From an uncultured Sutterella sp. (GTDB lineage Bacteria > Pseudomonadota > Gammaproteobacteria > Burkholderiales > Burkholderiaceae_F), in the NCBI GenBank assembly GCA_905212345.1, contig CAJMEC010000001.1, positions 1-64,000 on the forward strand: a DNA stretch of 64,000 nucleotides. Direction: 5' to 3'. The stretch's first letter is position 1; every line of letters starts with the position of its first letter. Under the pieces are notes generated by a model that saw only the letters and a program-made list of their open reading frames with translations, had not been told where the DNA came from and ran no database searches. Positions 1 to 9,235 of the stretch are shown here, piece after piece. The translations under genes and the position numbers were made by a program.

Positions 1-1268
1 CTTTGGCTGCCGCCAAAAAGATCCGTTTACGTGCCCTATCCGACGAAGGCCATAAAAAAGCATCCCGAGTTCTCGCTCTTCAAGAACACCCGGGGCATTT
101 TTTTACGGTTATTCAAATATGCGTTAATGCGCTGTCACTGGCCGGCGGTATTTTGGGTGAAAGACTCTTTACCCCCAATTTCACCTCTTTAGTTTCTTTG
201 TTTATCCATGAACCGGCTTTAGCGCACAATGTTGGATTTTGGTGCGGCTTCATCACGTCAACAACCCTATTTATTTTATTTGCTGACTTAATTCCCAAAA
301 GACTGGCTTTAGTTGCTCCCGAGTCCATTGCAATGGCCGTTATCGGACCAATGGGTTTTCTCATCAAAATATTGAGACCTTTTGTTTGGTTTTTCAACGG
401 ATTGGCCAACGTTATTATCCGCCGACTCGGTCTACCGGAACGAACTAAGGACAAAATTACTTCTGAAGATATCATCGCAACCGTTGATGCCGGTACCGCA
501 GCTGGCGTTATTGCCGACGAAGAAAAAAATGCTATCGAAAATATTTTCGAGCTGGAAAGTCGAACGGTTCCCAGTTCAATGACATCTCGAGAAAACATTA
601 TTTATTTTTTACTCAACGACTCTGAAGAAGAAATCTGCAGAAAGGTTGTCAATTCTCCGCATAACCAATACATTGTTTGCAACGAAAATCTTGATAACGT
701 TGTCGGTGTTATTGACTCTAAAGCCCTCTTGGGTCGGATCATGAGCGATCATCCATTGTCTTTGAAAGATGATGGTTTAGTGCACCCTGTCCAATTGGTT
801 CCGGATTCACTTACCCTTTCTGAGATTCTAGACACATTCAAACGAACCAACAGTGATATTGCCGTTATCATCAACGAATATGCATTAGTTGTCGGAATCA
901 TCACGTTAAATGATGTGATGAGTACTGTGATGGGAGACTTGGTAACAACCGAAGAAGAGTCTCAGATTGTCGAACGTGAAGACGGCTCTTGGCTTGTAGA
1001 TGGCTCCACCCCGGTAGACGACTTGGAGCGATTGCTCAATGTCGATAGTTTGCCGGAAGACTCCACCTACGAAACGGTTGCGGGATTTATGATGTATATG
1101 TTACGAAAAATCCCTAAACGAACAGACAAGGTTGTTTATGGCGGTTATCGCTTTGAAGTTATCGACACCGATAACAACAAAGTCGATCAGGTACTGGTAT
1201 CGCTTATTAAACCTGAATCAGTTAAAAATAGTCCTCAAGATCCATTAACTGCTACGAAAACGATTTAA
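1..1268 (+). CDS. ytfL: YtfL/PaeA-type CNNM/CorC family membrane protein (5' end cut by window edge)
   Basis: Inner-membrane transport or efflux protein of the CNNM/CorC (HlyC) group. The E. coli relative YtfL (PaeA) is reported to act in polyamine export. The visible 421 codons begin inside the first DUF21 segment: the usual N-terminal membrane helix is missing and the frame is open to base 1, so the TTG at base 3 is not the real start. In order I see the rest of the DUF21 membrane domain (to about residue 140), a cystathionine-beta-synthase (CBS) pair (about 195-320) that includes NEYALVVGIITLNDV, and a C-terminal CorC_HlyC domain (about 335-410). Blocks such as FELESRTVPSSMT, VPDSLTLSE and FMMYMLRKIPKRTD match remembered YtfL closely. 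The gene converges on topB across a shared terminator. Substrate is inferred from the family only. Confidence 0.85.
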   Translation, partial: LAAAKKIRLRALSDEGHKKASRVLALQEHPGHFFTVIQICVNALSLAGGILGERLFTPNFTSLVSLFIHEPALAHNVGFWCGFITSTTLFILFADLIPKRLALVAPESIAMAVIGPMGFLIKILRPFVWFFNGLANVIIRRLGLPERTKDKITSEDIIATVDAGTAAGVIADEEKNAIENIFELESRTVPSSMTSRENIIYFLLNDSEEEICRKVVNSPHNQYIVCNENLDNVVGVIDSKALLGRIMSDHPLSLKDDGLVHPVQLVPDSLTLSEILDTFKRTNSDIAVIINEYALVVGIITLNDVMSTVMGDLVTTEEESQIVEREDGSWLVDGSTPVDDLERLLNVDSLPEDSTYETVAGFMMYMLRKIPKRTDKVVYGGYRFEVIDTDNNKVDQVLVSLIKPESVKNSPQDPLTATKTI

Positions 1269-1276
1269 TTTCTAGA

Positions 1277-1302
1277 AAAACTGCCGCTTTTGCGGCAGTT
1301 TT
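1277..1302. terminator. Bidirectional terminator between ytfL and topB
   Basis: Perfect 11-bp stem (AAAACTGCCGC, four-T loop, GCGGCAGTTTT). It lies nine bases after the ytfL stop and just beyond the topB stop. A-rich and T-rich flanks on both sides let it serve both convergent genes. Confidence 0.85.
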
Positions 1303-1305
1303 AGT

Positions 1306-3780
1306 TTATTTCTTTGCAGTTGTTTTTCGTCTGCTGGTTTTGCTTTTTTGCTGAGCAAACTCGAAACCGACCGTTCCGTCTTTCCCCAAAACTAGGTAAG
1401 CGGAAAAATTACGCTTCGTTCGATTCGAAACAAATCCCTGCAATTCACTACTTTTTCCTTCAGTCAGTATTTTTGCAGCTTCTTCGGCAGAAATCGGTTG
1501 CTGCAGAATGGTCTTACCAATTCTGAAGTCACAGGCCTTTTCTAAAGTTTTTTCGCAGACATAACCTTTAGGACTGTCATAGACATTTGAGCCGCACTTC
1601 GGACATTTTCCAACCACAGATAATTTTGAAACATTTACGGGTTCGTCGCTTTCTTTTGCATCATTACCGAAATCAAATTCCAACTTGAATTCATCATTTA
1701 AACGAAGCTTGGAAGAAAATGGACGTCCCATTTTGCTGATAAAACCATCAAGAGGACCGATTTCCCCATCCTTGAGCAAAGCTTCTACTTCTGAAACTTC
1801 AAAAGTCCTCCCACCCGGATGTTTTGGAAGACTGAAATCACACTTTGTACAAGCAAATCGACGGTAATTTTCAACAATCTCACCCCCACACTTCGGACAG
1901 GGATTACTAAGATGAGCAGGGTTTTCGATCGGTACAGTATCGCCCTCGTAGCGTTTGGCCGAGTCAACGATCTCAACGGTCATATCTCGAATTTCTTTCA
2001 TGAAAATATCTCGAGATAATTTACCCTGTTCAATCTGTGCCAATTTATATTCCCATTCCCCCGTCAATTCGGGTTCAGAAAGTTCTGAGACTCCCAATCC
2101 CTTAAGGAGAGCAAATAATTGTCTGGCTTTGAAGGTAGGAATTAGTTCTCTGCCTTCTCTTCTTAAGTAATTTTGAAGCAATAACCCCTCAATGATGGCA
2201 GCACGGGTCGCCGGGGTTCCAAGCCCCTTTCCTGCCATAGCTTCCCGTAGTTCATCTTCCTCTACCAATTTTCCAGCGCCTTCCATTGCTGAGAGCAAGG
2301 TCGCTTCCGTGTATCGCGGAGGAGCTTTTGTTGCTTTCTCTTCTACAGTAGATTGTTCTACTAACACTTGTTCTTTTTCCGAAACGGCAGGCAAGGTCGC
2401 CTCTGCCTCTACTTCTCGCCCATACACTGCAAGCCAGCCGGCTTTAACCAGAATCTTTCCTTCTGTTTTCAGTTTCTCATTTTTAACAGTCGTTATCCGT
2501 GTTGTCACGTCATACTCAGCCGCCGGGAAAAAGACAGCTAAGAAGCGTTTGACGACCAAATCGTAAATTTTTTCTTCAGCTTCCGATAATTTTTTTGGAG
2601 CCTGAAGCGTCGGAATAATGGCAAAGTGATCTGAAATCTTTGAATTATCAAAAATTCTTTTACTGGGTTTAACCCATTTATTTGAGAGAATTTCACTCAC
2701 ACTATTGGCATACTGAGGCAAATCTGAAAGCACGCCGAGTGTTTCACGCACCGTGCCGAGATAGTCTTCCGGCAGCGCCCGTGCATCCGTTCTCGGATAA
2801 GTAAGAACTTTGTGCTTTTCGTATAAAGCCTGTGCTAGAGATAACGTTGTCTTCGCAGAAAAACCAAAGCGGTTATTGGCTTCACGCTGCAAACTGGTTA
2901 GGTCAAAAAGAAGGGGCGAAAGTTGCGTTGTTCTTTTTGAGCTGTCCTGAACCTGACCATAAGACTGATTTAGCTTCTGACAGATTGCCAGCGCTTGATC
3001 CTGTTGCCATATACGCTCAGCCTTCTCATGAGGACGATCCTCACTTTTCTTAAACGCAGGATCAAACCAAACAGCATCATAATGACCAGCCTTGGCTTTG
3101 ATTTGAGCATGAACTTCCCAATACTTTTGACTGACAAAAGAGTTAATTTTTTCTTCTCTTTCAACCACAATGGCCAAAGTAGGGGTCTGAACTCGACCAA
3201 CTGTCGTAAGGAAAAAACCGCCATCTTTGCTATTAAAGGCCGTCATCGCTCGAGTTCCGTTGATTCCAACCAGCCAGTCAGCCTCGGAACGAGAACGTGC
3301 AGCATCTGACAAGTGCTGCATTTCCTCATCTGTTCTTAAATGATCAAACGCTTCTCTGATAGCCGCCGGGGTCATTGACTGCAACCACAAGCGTTTAATT
3401 GTTTTCTTACACTTACTAGCTTGGATGATATAGCGGAAAATCAATTCACCTTCTCGTCCCGCATCACAAGCATTAATAACTGTCGTAATATCTGAACGTT
3501 TTAACAGACGTTTGAGTAACTTTAAGCGATCTTCCGTCTTTTTAATTGGTTTTAAATCAAAAACAGGCGGTAAAACCGGCAAATTGGCAAAAGTCCACTT
3601 TCCTCTTTTTACATCGTATTTTTCGGGAACTACTAATTCCAAAAGATGCCCAACGGCAGAACTGACTACGTAGTGTTCTCCCTCAAAATAGTCTTTTTCC
3701 CGCTTCAGTCCACCAAGAGCTTTGGCAATATCTGATGCAACGGATGGTTTTTCTGCAATAACTAAAACTTTTTCGGTCAT
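1306..3780 (-). CDS. topB: DNA topoisomerase III (type IA)
   Basis: Type IA topoisomerase that passes and decatenates single strands. The N-terminal Toprim domain carries IAEKPSVA at residues 9-16 and DAGREGELIFR at 106-116. The active-site tyrosine is Y328 in LTYPRTDAR, preceded by the VGRVQTPTLA block (about 194-203). The C-terminus carries a four-cysteine zinc ribbon (CPKCGG ... CTKCDF) and a second CPKCG-type module. Length is 824 aa, longer than the 653-aa E. coli TopB because of these tail modules. I start at the ATG at 3780, immediately before EKVLVIAEKPS; an upstream in-frame TTG at 3819 would add 13 unrelated residues. It lies downstream of dprA on the same strand, but the 110-base gap makes a shared transcript uncertain. 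Confidence 0.95.
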   Translation of the reverse strand: MTEKVLVIAEKPSVASDIAKALGGLKREKDYFEGEHYVVSSAVGHLLELVVPEKYDVKRGKWTFANLPVLPPVFDLKPIKKTEDRLKLLKRLLKRSDITTVINACDAGREGELIFRYIIQASKCKKTIKRLWLQSMTPAAIREAFDHLRTDEEMQHLSDAARSRSEADWLVGINGTRAMTAFNSKDGGFFLTTVGRVQTPTLAIVVEREEKINSFVSQKYWEVHAQIKAKAGHYDAVWFDPAFKKSEDRPHEKAERIWQQDQALAICQKLNQSYGQVQDSSKRTTQLSPLLFDLTSLQREANNRFGFSAKTTLSLAQALYEKHKVLTYPRTDARALPEDYLGTVRETLGVLSDLPQYANSVSEILSNKWVKPSKRIFDNSKISDHFAIIPTLQAPKKLSEAEEKIYDLVVKRFLAVFFPAAEYDVTTRITTVKNEKLKTEGKILVKAGWLAVYGREVEAEATLPAVSEKEQVLVEQSTVEEKATKAPPRYTEATLLSAMEGAGKLVEEDELREAMAGKGLGTPATRAAIIEGLLLQNYLRREGRELIPTFKARQLFALLKGLGVSELSEPELTGEWEYKLAQIEQGKLSRDIFMKEIRDMTVEIVDSAKRYEGDTVPIENPAHLSNPCPKCGGEIVENYRRFACTKCDFSLPKHPGGRTFEVSEVEALLKDGEIGPLDGFISKMGRPFSSKLRLNDEFKLEFDFGNDAKESDEPVNVSKLSVVGKCPKCGSNVYDSPKGYVCEKTLEKACDFRIGKTILQQPISAEEAAKILTEGKSSELQGFVSNRTKRNFSAYLVLGKDGTVGFEFAQQKSKTSRRKTTAKK

Positions 3781-3890
3781 TTGAATTCTTAAAACAAAAT
3801 TTCTGAGGCCATTCCTCAAATTGCTTTTTTAGAGTAGCACTAAAAGAGAAAAAATTAACAACTTTCTATCATTTGTTTGCTTTTGGAATG

Positions 3891-4754
3891 TTAATTACGC
3901 ATTTCTACGACTATATCGTCCACTGATTCAACCAGTTTTGCCCCTTCACGGATCAACTTATGACATCCCTTGGATAACGGTGAATGAATCGACCCCGGAA
4001 CAGCCATCACGTCTCTACCCTCATCGGCGGCTTCTCTAACTAATGACAACACTTTAGAGCGAATACCAGCCTCAATGACGACAAAATGTTCAATACAAGA
4101 AATCATCAATTTTTGACGGGAAGCCCAGGGGTTATCCTCATTTTCCAGCGAGGCAAGAAGCAGTCCATTTTCAGAGGCAAAACGAAGTTTCTTTTCACAC
4201 AGAGGATCTGAAAGAATATTTTTTGTAACGATCACTAGCGACTGAGCATCTTTTTGGATTGCTGACTTTAGTGCAATATTTTCAATTCCTTCACTGTCGC
4301 CCTGAATCAAACTGATCGGATTATTCAGAATGGCTTGAGCCCACGACTTGGCAATGGCTAGCCCTTCTTTGCTCGGGTGAGAGCTGCCCACAAAACCAAC
4401 TGTCGGACGATTCAATAAAGATAACTGACCAACGGATAACGTCACCAGTGGCGGACGAGCGATTGATAAAAACTTTTGAGGATAATCTTCATCACTCGGG
4501 ACCACTAGTCTTGCAGTGGGAATGGTATCAAGCAGTTTAAGAATTTCCGTTAGTCTTTGCTCTCGCGACTCGCTCAATGAACCCCGAATTGAAAGAGCAA
4601 TCGATTGTGGAACCACAGAAGACAAAGCCGAAAAAGTTTGGGAAAAAATATTCTCTGGCAAACCAAATGTTTTTAACAGCCTATAAAAGTTCTCAAAATC
4701 CATCTCCGGCGCTAAAGCCAAATGCAACCATTTTCGTTGACTTTCCAGAGACAT
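3891..4754 (-). CDS. dprA: Divergent, shortened DprA/Smf-like protein
   Basis: DprA/Smf binds incoming single-stranded DNA and loads RecA during transformation. Synteny (dprA divergent from def-fmt-rsmB) and the C-terminal half support this call: VVIEAGIRSKVLSLVREA, GRDVMAVPGS and SKGCHKLIREGAKLV follow the Rossmann-fold plan. The core is clearly eroded. The usual GSR is GSS (residues 123-125), the usual SGxAxGID is replaced by QGDSEGIE (151-158), and the PxRNRxIAGLS segment reads WASRQKLMISC (210-220). At 287 aa it also lacks the C-terminal winged-helix domain. No frameshift is visible, so selection may have kept it for an altered role, or erosion may be recent. Fold assignment is fairly sure; DprA activity is doubtful. 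Confidence 0.75.
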   Translation of the reverse strand: MSLESQRKWLHLALAPEMDFENFYRLLKTFGLPENIFSQTFSALSSVVPQSIALSIRGSLSESREQRLTEILKLLDTIPTARLVVPSDEDYPQKFLSIARPPLVTLSVGQLSLLNRPTVGFVGSSHPSKEGLAIAKSWAQAILNNPISLIQGDSEGIENIALKSAIQKDAQSLVIVTKNILSDPLCEKKLRFASENGLLLASLENEDNPWASRQKLMISCIEHFVVIEAGIRSKVLSLVREAADEGRDVMAVPGSIHSPLSKGCHKLIREGAKLVESVDDIVVEMRN

Positions 4755-4831
4755 ACCTGCCCTATCCTCGAAATCTTATTAATTGCGTTAGAATTTCCAA
4801 CTTCTGCTAAATCTCTTTTTGGAGACCGCTT

Positions 4832-5353
4832 GTGGCTATTTTACCGATTGTGCAATTCCCCAATCCTGTTTTGGCGATGAAGTGTCAACCTGTCAGTGAG
4901 GTCAACGATACTATTCGCCGTCTTGCTGCAGACATGGGAGAAACGATGTACAAAGCTCCCGGAGTCGGATTGGCGGCTCCGCAAGTTGGTGAACCCATTC
5001 GTATGGTCGTTATCGATGTCAGTGAAGAAAAAAATAATCTGCTGACATTAATTAACCCAGTCATTACCGAATATAGCGATGAAAAAGAAACCGGCGAGGA
5101 GGGATGCCTTTCTCTTCCCGGCATTTGGGAAAAAGTCACTCGTAGCACTGCAATAACTGTTCAATACACGGATTTAGACGGTCAATCTCAAGAAATTCAT
5201 GCCGAGGGGCTGCTCGCCATCTGCATCCAGCATGAGCTTGACCACTTGGACGGTACTGTATTTATCGATCATCTCAGTCGCCTGAAGTACGACCGTGCAT
5301 GCTCCAAACTCAAAAAACGCCGTCAACAAGAAAAGCGAGATAAGAACGATTAA
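4832..5353 (+). CDS. def: Peptide deformylase
   Basis: Metalloenzyme that removes the N-formyl group from new polypeptides. All three signatures are intact: GVGLAAPQ (44-51), EEGCLS with metal ligand C92, and QHELDH with ligands H134 and H138 and catalytic E135. Length 173 aa is typical. The start is the GTG at 4832, with GGAG at 4821-4824 as ribosome binding site. It belongs functionally with fmt, but here an oppositely oriented hydrolase gene separates the two. Its stop overlaps the stop of that convergent gene. Confidence 0.97.
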   Translation: MAILPIVQFPNPVLAMKCQPVSEVNDTIRRLAADMGETMYKAPGVGLAAPQVGEPIRMVVIDVSEEKNNLLTLINPVITEYSDEKETGEEGCLSLPGIWEKVTRSTAITVQYTDLDGQSQEIHAEGLLAICIQHELDHLDGTVFIDHLSRLKYDRACSKLKKRRQQEKRDKND

Positions 5354-6246
5354 TTTTTATAACGGTGGCAGTGCTTGGCTATTGCCGGAACGATTTGGTC
5401 AATCATCGCATCCGGCAAGTCATGTCCCATTGCTTTGACAACCATCATTCTGGAATTTGGAATCAGGCGCGCAACTTCCTCTCCGGCCGCCAATGGCAAC
5501 AACGGATCTTCTTGACCATGAATGACCAAAGCCGGCGCCATGATACGCCTGAGATTTTTAGAGCGATCTCCCGATGCCAGAATCGCTAGTAATTGACGGT
5601 AACTCCAAGTCACATCAAAACCATTTTTCACCATTTCTTCGGCTACTTCCTTAATTTGTTCATCGGAATAGCTCTGCCCAGGCGAGCCAATAGCTTTGAA
5701 TATTTTTCGAAGATAAGCCTGCATTGCGTGCGCTGAGTTGTCTGACGGCTTACTAAGCAATCCCCTGATAGCCCCCAGTTTTCCCAAGCCTGTGCGAGGA
5801 TTACCGGAAGCACTCATAACTGAAATCAAGGAAGCCACTCTCTGCGGATACAAATAGGCAACCACCTGAGCAATCATCGCTCCCATGGAAATTCCCAGGA
5901 TATGGGCTCGTTTAATATTCAACTTATCGAGAACAGCGATGGAATCTGCCGCCATGTCCTCAAGGGAATAACAACCGTTAATCGAACGTTTTAAAAGCGT
6001 TTTTACAATCGCCCCAAAGACTGTAAAAAAGCCTATAGGTCGATCAATTTTGGTAGAAGAACCGCTATCTCTGTTATCAAAAACAACAACACGGAATCCC
6101 TGTCTAACCAATTGCTCAATTAACCGTCGTGGCCAAGCACAAGAAGGCATTCCCAAGCCCATTATCAGTAAAATCACAGGGGCTGAATCATCGCCGTAAA
6201 CGTCATAGGCGATACGGATATTGTCAATTGTTTTAAACGTATGCAT
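5350..6246 (-). CDS. Alpha/beta-hydrolase fold protein
   Basis: Predicted cytoplasmic serine hydrolase, probably an esterase or similar; substrate unknown. Seen: the oxyanion region LIMGLGMPS (about 27-35), DNRDSG (57-62), the nucleophile elbow GISMG with S120, a late acidic loop HGQEDPL and a C-terminal GHDLP carrying the likely catalytic histidine. Length 298 aa, no signal peptide. It interrupts the def-fmt pair, and its stop overlaps the def stop by four bases, so the two genes converge without a terminator between them. The family is clear, the reaction is not. Confidence 0.85.
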   Translation of the reverse strand: MHTFKTIDNIRIAYDVYGDDSAPVILLIMGLGMPSCAWPRRLIEQLVRQGFRVVVFDNRDSGSSTKIDRPIGFFTVFGAIVKTLLKRSINGCYSLEDMAADSIAVLDKLNIKRAHILGISMGAMIAQVVAYLYPQRVASLISVMSASGNPRTGLGKLGAIRGLLSKPSDNSAHAMQAYLRKIFKAIGSPGQSYSDEQIKEVAEEMVKNGFDVTWSYRQLLAILASGDRSKNLRRIMAPALVIHGQEDPLLPLAAGEEVARLIPNSRMMVVKAMGHDLPDAMIDQIVPAIAKHCHRYKN

Positions 6247-6360
6247 AGCTTTCCTCGTGCGTCTAAAAAGTGTATCGCTTTACCAACAAGTTTTAAATAG
6301 GCGAAGAAAAAAGCCTCTAAATAGAGCGCACCCTAAATTGAAAACACTAAAATTAAAAAC

Positions 6361-7323
6361 ATGAGAATCGTATTTGCAGGAACACCCCCTTTTGCCGCAC
6401 AAGCTCTTGATGCCTTAATTAAGGCCGGTCATGATGTCTGCCTGGTATTGTCGCAGCCTGACCGCCCCAGCGGCAGAGGCATGAAACTTACCCCGTCAGC
6501 AGTCAAAGCTTTGGCTGCCTCACAGGGTATTCCCGTTCAAACTCCCAGAACTTTATCGCATAAAAAAGACCCTCTGGAAGCTTCGGCGATGCATGAGCTT
6601 TTGCTCGCCGCTACCGCTGACGTAATGATTGTTGCTGCCTACGGTATGCTGTTGCCGCAATCCGTGTTGGATATCCCTAAGGGAATCGGTCCGGATAATT
6701 CCGTTAAATGCATCAACATTCACGCCAGTCTTTTGCCTCGTTGGCGAGGAGCCGCTCCCATTACGCGGGCTATAGAGGCCGGAGACTCTTCTTTTGGTGT
6801 AACACTCATGAAAATGGAGGCCGGACTAGATACGGGCCCCATGCTTTTGCAAAAGAGCTTCCCCTTAAAAGGAGACGAAACGACCGCTTCTCTTACAGAA
6901 ACTGTCGCTGAATTGGGAGCGGATATGTTGGTGCAATTATTGTCAGCCCCTCAAGACATTTCAATAACGCCTCAACCTGAGGAAGGCGTGACTTATGCTC
7001 ATAAAGTTACTAAAGATGAGGGGCGTTTGAACTTTTCGCTGCCGGCTTCAGAAATCGAAAGAAAGATTAGAGCCTTTTCTCCTTTCCCGTCTTCTTTTGC
7101 CGAGCATAACGGAACGTTGATTAAATTCTGGCAAGCCCAGTTGTGTCCCGAGATCAGCGGACAACCGGGCGAAGTCGTTGAAGCTGATAAGAATGGTGTT
7201 ACTGTTGCCTGCGGAAGTGGAGCCATTCGTGCAACCGTTCTGCAACGTCCCGGAAAACCAAAAATGCCTGCACAAAGTTTCCTGCAAGGCTATGCAATAT
7301 CAGCTGGGGAGTACTTTAAATGA
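6361..7323 (+). CDS. fmt: Methionyl-tRNA formyltransferase
   Basis: Formylates initiator Met-tRNA using 10-formyltetrahydrofolate. The N-terminal formyltransferase domain carries MRIVFAGTPPFAA and the catalytic set N119, H121 (INIHASLLPRWRG) and D157 (AGLDTGPM). The C-terminal OB-like domain runs from about residue 210. Length 320 aa is normal. The ATG at 6361 matches the family N-terminus exactly, although no strong ribosome binding site precedes it. It is first in a chain with rsmB, which starts inside its stop (ATGA overlap). Confidence 0.97.
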   Translation: MRIVFAGTPPFAAQALDALIKAGHDVCLVLSQPDRPSGRGMKLTPSAVKALAASQGIPVQTPRTLSHKKDPLEASAMHELLLAATADVMIVAAYGMLLPQSVLDIPKGIGPDNSVKCINIHASLLPRWRGAAPITRAIEAGDSSFGVTLMKMEAGLDTGPMLLQKSFPLKGDETTASLTETVAELGADMLVQLLSAPQDISITPQPEEGVTYAHKVTKDEGRLNFSLPASEIERKIRAFSPFPSSFAEHNGTLIKFWQAQLCPEISGQPGEVVEADKNGVTVACGSGAIRATVLQRPGKPKMPAQSFLQGYAISAGEYFK

Positions 7324-8627
7324 GTACTTCGCTCAGTAAAGCCATCGCTATTAGTGCCATCGGATGGCAGAAAATGCTGTCCGAGTCCTGCTCATTGGAA
7401 AAGGCGCTTGAAGTGTGTCTTGCCGGACAGCCAAACGAAATGAAAGGGGTAGTACAGAGTCTGCTCTATACGACCGTAAGACATCGGGCAAAAGTAGAAC
7501 TGCTCTTAGGCAAACTCGTTAAAAAGCCGCCCCAAGAAAATACAAAAGCTTTACTGTACATCGCGCTGGCGTTACTTCTTGAAGGAAAAGAAAAGGCATT
7601 TACAGTCGTCAATCAGGCTGTCGATGCCGCTAAGATGAACGCTGAGACAGCTTGGAGCAGCGGATTTATTAATGCGGTTCTGAGAAATTTTTTACGCAGT
7701 CGCTCTCAACTGACGACTGGTTTCAAAACAAATCTTTCGGCTCAATTCAATGCTCCTGGTTGGTGGATATCCAAGGTAAGAAAAGCATATCCGAACCAAT
7801 GGAGAGGAATTCTGAGTACTCAAAATAAACAACCACCTTTAACAGTCCGCGTCAATCGATCCCAAATCTCAGTGAGTGATTTTCTACTGAAATTAGAACA
7901 AAATGGATTGACTGGTAAACAGGTAGGTCCTTGGGCTGTCGTTATTGAGCCAGCTTGCCCTGTTAACAAGATTCCAGGATTTTTCGAGGGACTATGTTCC
8001 ATTCAAGATGCCGGCAGTCAGCTGGTAACTGAATTGCTGACACTTAAAGAAGGAGATCGAGTGTTAGACGCCTGTGCTGCTCCGGGCGGAAAAAGCGCTC
8101 AGTTGCTCGAAACCTATAAGCTCGACCTCACGGCAATGGAAATTGATCCGAAAAGAGCCCCCCGAATTAAGGACACTCTTTCACGGCTTAATCTCAACGC
8201 TAAAATTGTTGTTGGAGATGCCAGCGATGAGTCTTGCGTTGAAAAACTTGGCGATTTCGATGCAATTGTGTTGGATGCTCCGTGTACAGCTTCTGGCATC
8301 GTTCGCAGACATCCTGACATTGTCTGGTCTAGGAGACCGGAGGACGTTGCACTTCTGGCTCAAAGACAGAGGAAAATTTTGGAAACTCTCTGGAAGAGAC
8401 TGCCATCTGGCAAAGATTTGTTGTATATCGTTTGTTCTGTTTTTCCAGAAGAAGGGCCTGAACAAATTAAGTGTTTCTTAGAAAAACACCCCGAAGCTCA
8501 TTTAAAAGGAACGCCCCTAGCGCCAGATGGAGTATTAAGACTTCTCCCAACAGAGCAAGAGGCCGATAAGAACTTGCCAACCAACCATGACGGGTTCTTC
8601 TATGCACTACTCACAAAAAGAGGGTGA
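7320..8627 (+). CDS. rsmB: 16S rRNA (cytosine-967-C5)-methyltransferase RsmB
   Basis: Methylates C967 of 16S rRNA. The N-terminal NusB-like RNA-binding domain covers roughly residues 1-145. The methyltransferase domain has the SAM motif DACAAPGGKSAQ (about 250), DAPCTASGIVRRHPD with one conserved cysteine (about 322), and the second, catalytic cysteine in IVCSVFPEEG (about 372). 435 aa is typical. It overlaps the fmt stop by four bases, and the next gene begins at its own stop, so translation is probably coupled. Confidence 0.96.
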   Translation: MSTSLSKAIAISAIGWQKMLSESCSLEKALEVCLAGQPNEMKGVVQSLLYTTVRHRAKVELLLGKLVKKPPQENTKALLYIALALLLEGKEKAFTVVNQAVDAAKMNAETAWSSGFINAVLRNFLRSRSQLTTGFKTNLSAQFNAPGWWISKVRKAYPNQWRGILSTQNKQPPLTVRVNRSQISVSDFLLKLEQNGLTGKQVGPWAVVIEPACPVNKIPGFFEGLCSIQDAGSQLVTELLTLKEGDRVLDACAAPGGKSAQLLETYKLDLTAMEIDPKRAPRIKDTLSRLNLNAKIVVGDASDESCVEKLGDFDAIVLDAPCTASGIVRRHPDIVWSRRPEDVALLAQRQRKILETLWKRLPSGKDLLYIVCSVFPEEGPEQIKCFLEKHPEAHLKGTPLAPDGVLRLLPTEQEADKNLPTNHDGFFYALLTKRG

Positions 8628-8635
8628 GGAAAGTG

Positions 8636-9235
8636 ATGCAAATGGTTCGACACGTTATCAATCTGATGCTGCCCCTTATTTTGGGGTTGGGCGTTGTCGT
8701 GCCAGCCTGGGCCAATGACATTACGATTATGTCATCGTCCTTATCCTCCCGCACTTCTCCTCCCGAGGGGTTGTACTTGGACGTTAACGTTGAATTTGAT
8801 CTTCCTAGAAGTGTTCAAGACGCACTAAATAGGGGAATTCCTCTGTATTTCATCACAGAGTTTTCTATTGAACATCAACGTTGGTATTGGGTCAATAAGC
8901 CAATTATTGAGGCCTCATTAATGACCCGCCTTTCATACAGTCCACTGACACGACAATATCGCTTGTCTCGGGGTGGTCTCTCCCAATCTTTTGATTCTCT
9001 GTCTGAAACTCTGACCATTCTTAAATCACTGCACGGATGGCGTGTATCCGAGAATCCTTTTATTGATAGTCCTGAGGATTGTGTAGCCGAAGTCCAGGTC
9101 AGATTAGACACCGAACAACTCCCCCTGCCGATGCAGGTGACAATTGGAGAAAACGATTGGGATCTGACTTCTGATTGGCATACGGTTGATTTTGACCAAA
9201 GTGTCACGAATCCCCAGAAGGATAACGAGCAATGA
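8636..9235 (+). CDS. DUF4390 domain protein, exported
   Basis: Member of the DUF4390 family, found in Betaproteobacteria immediately upstream of the NtrY-like kinase; molecular function not known. The N-terminus is a signal peptide (basic start, hydrophobic run about residues 7-21, then PAWAND cleavage region), so the protein is periplasmic or membrane-attached. I use the ATG at 8636, preceded by a GAGGAAAG ribosome binding site at 8626-8633; the in-frame GTG at 8624 or 8633 is possible. It ends inside the start of ntrY (ATGA overlap). The fixed neighbourhood hints at a role linked to the kinase, but that is inference. Confidence 0.8.
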   Translation: MQMVRHVINLMLPLILGLGVVVPAWANDITIMSSSLSSRTSPPEGLYLDVNVEFDLPRSVQDALNRGIPLYFITEFSIEHQRWYWVNKPIIEASLMTRLSYSPLTRQYRLSRGGLSQSFDSLSETLTILKSLHGWRVSENPFIDSPEDCVAEVQVRLDTEQLPLPMQVTIGENDWDLTSDWHTVDFDQSVTNPQKDNEQ

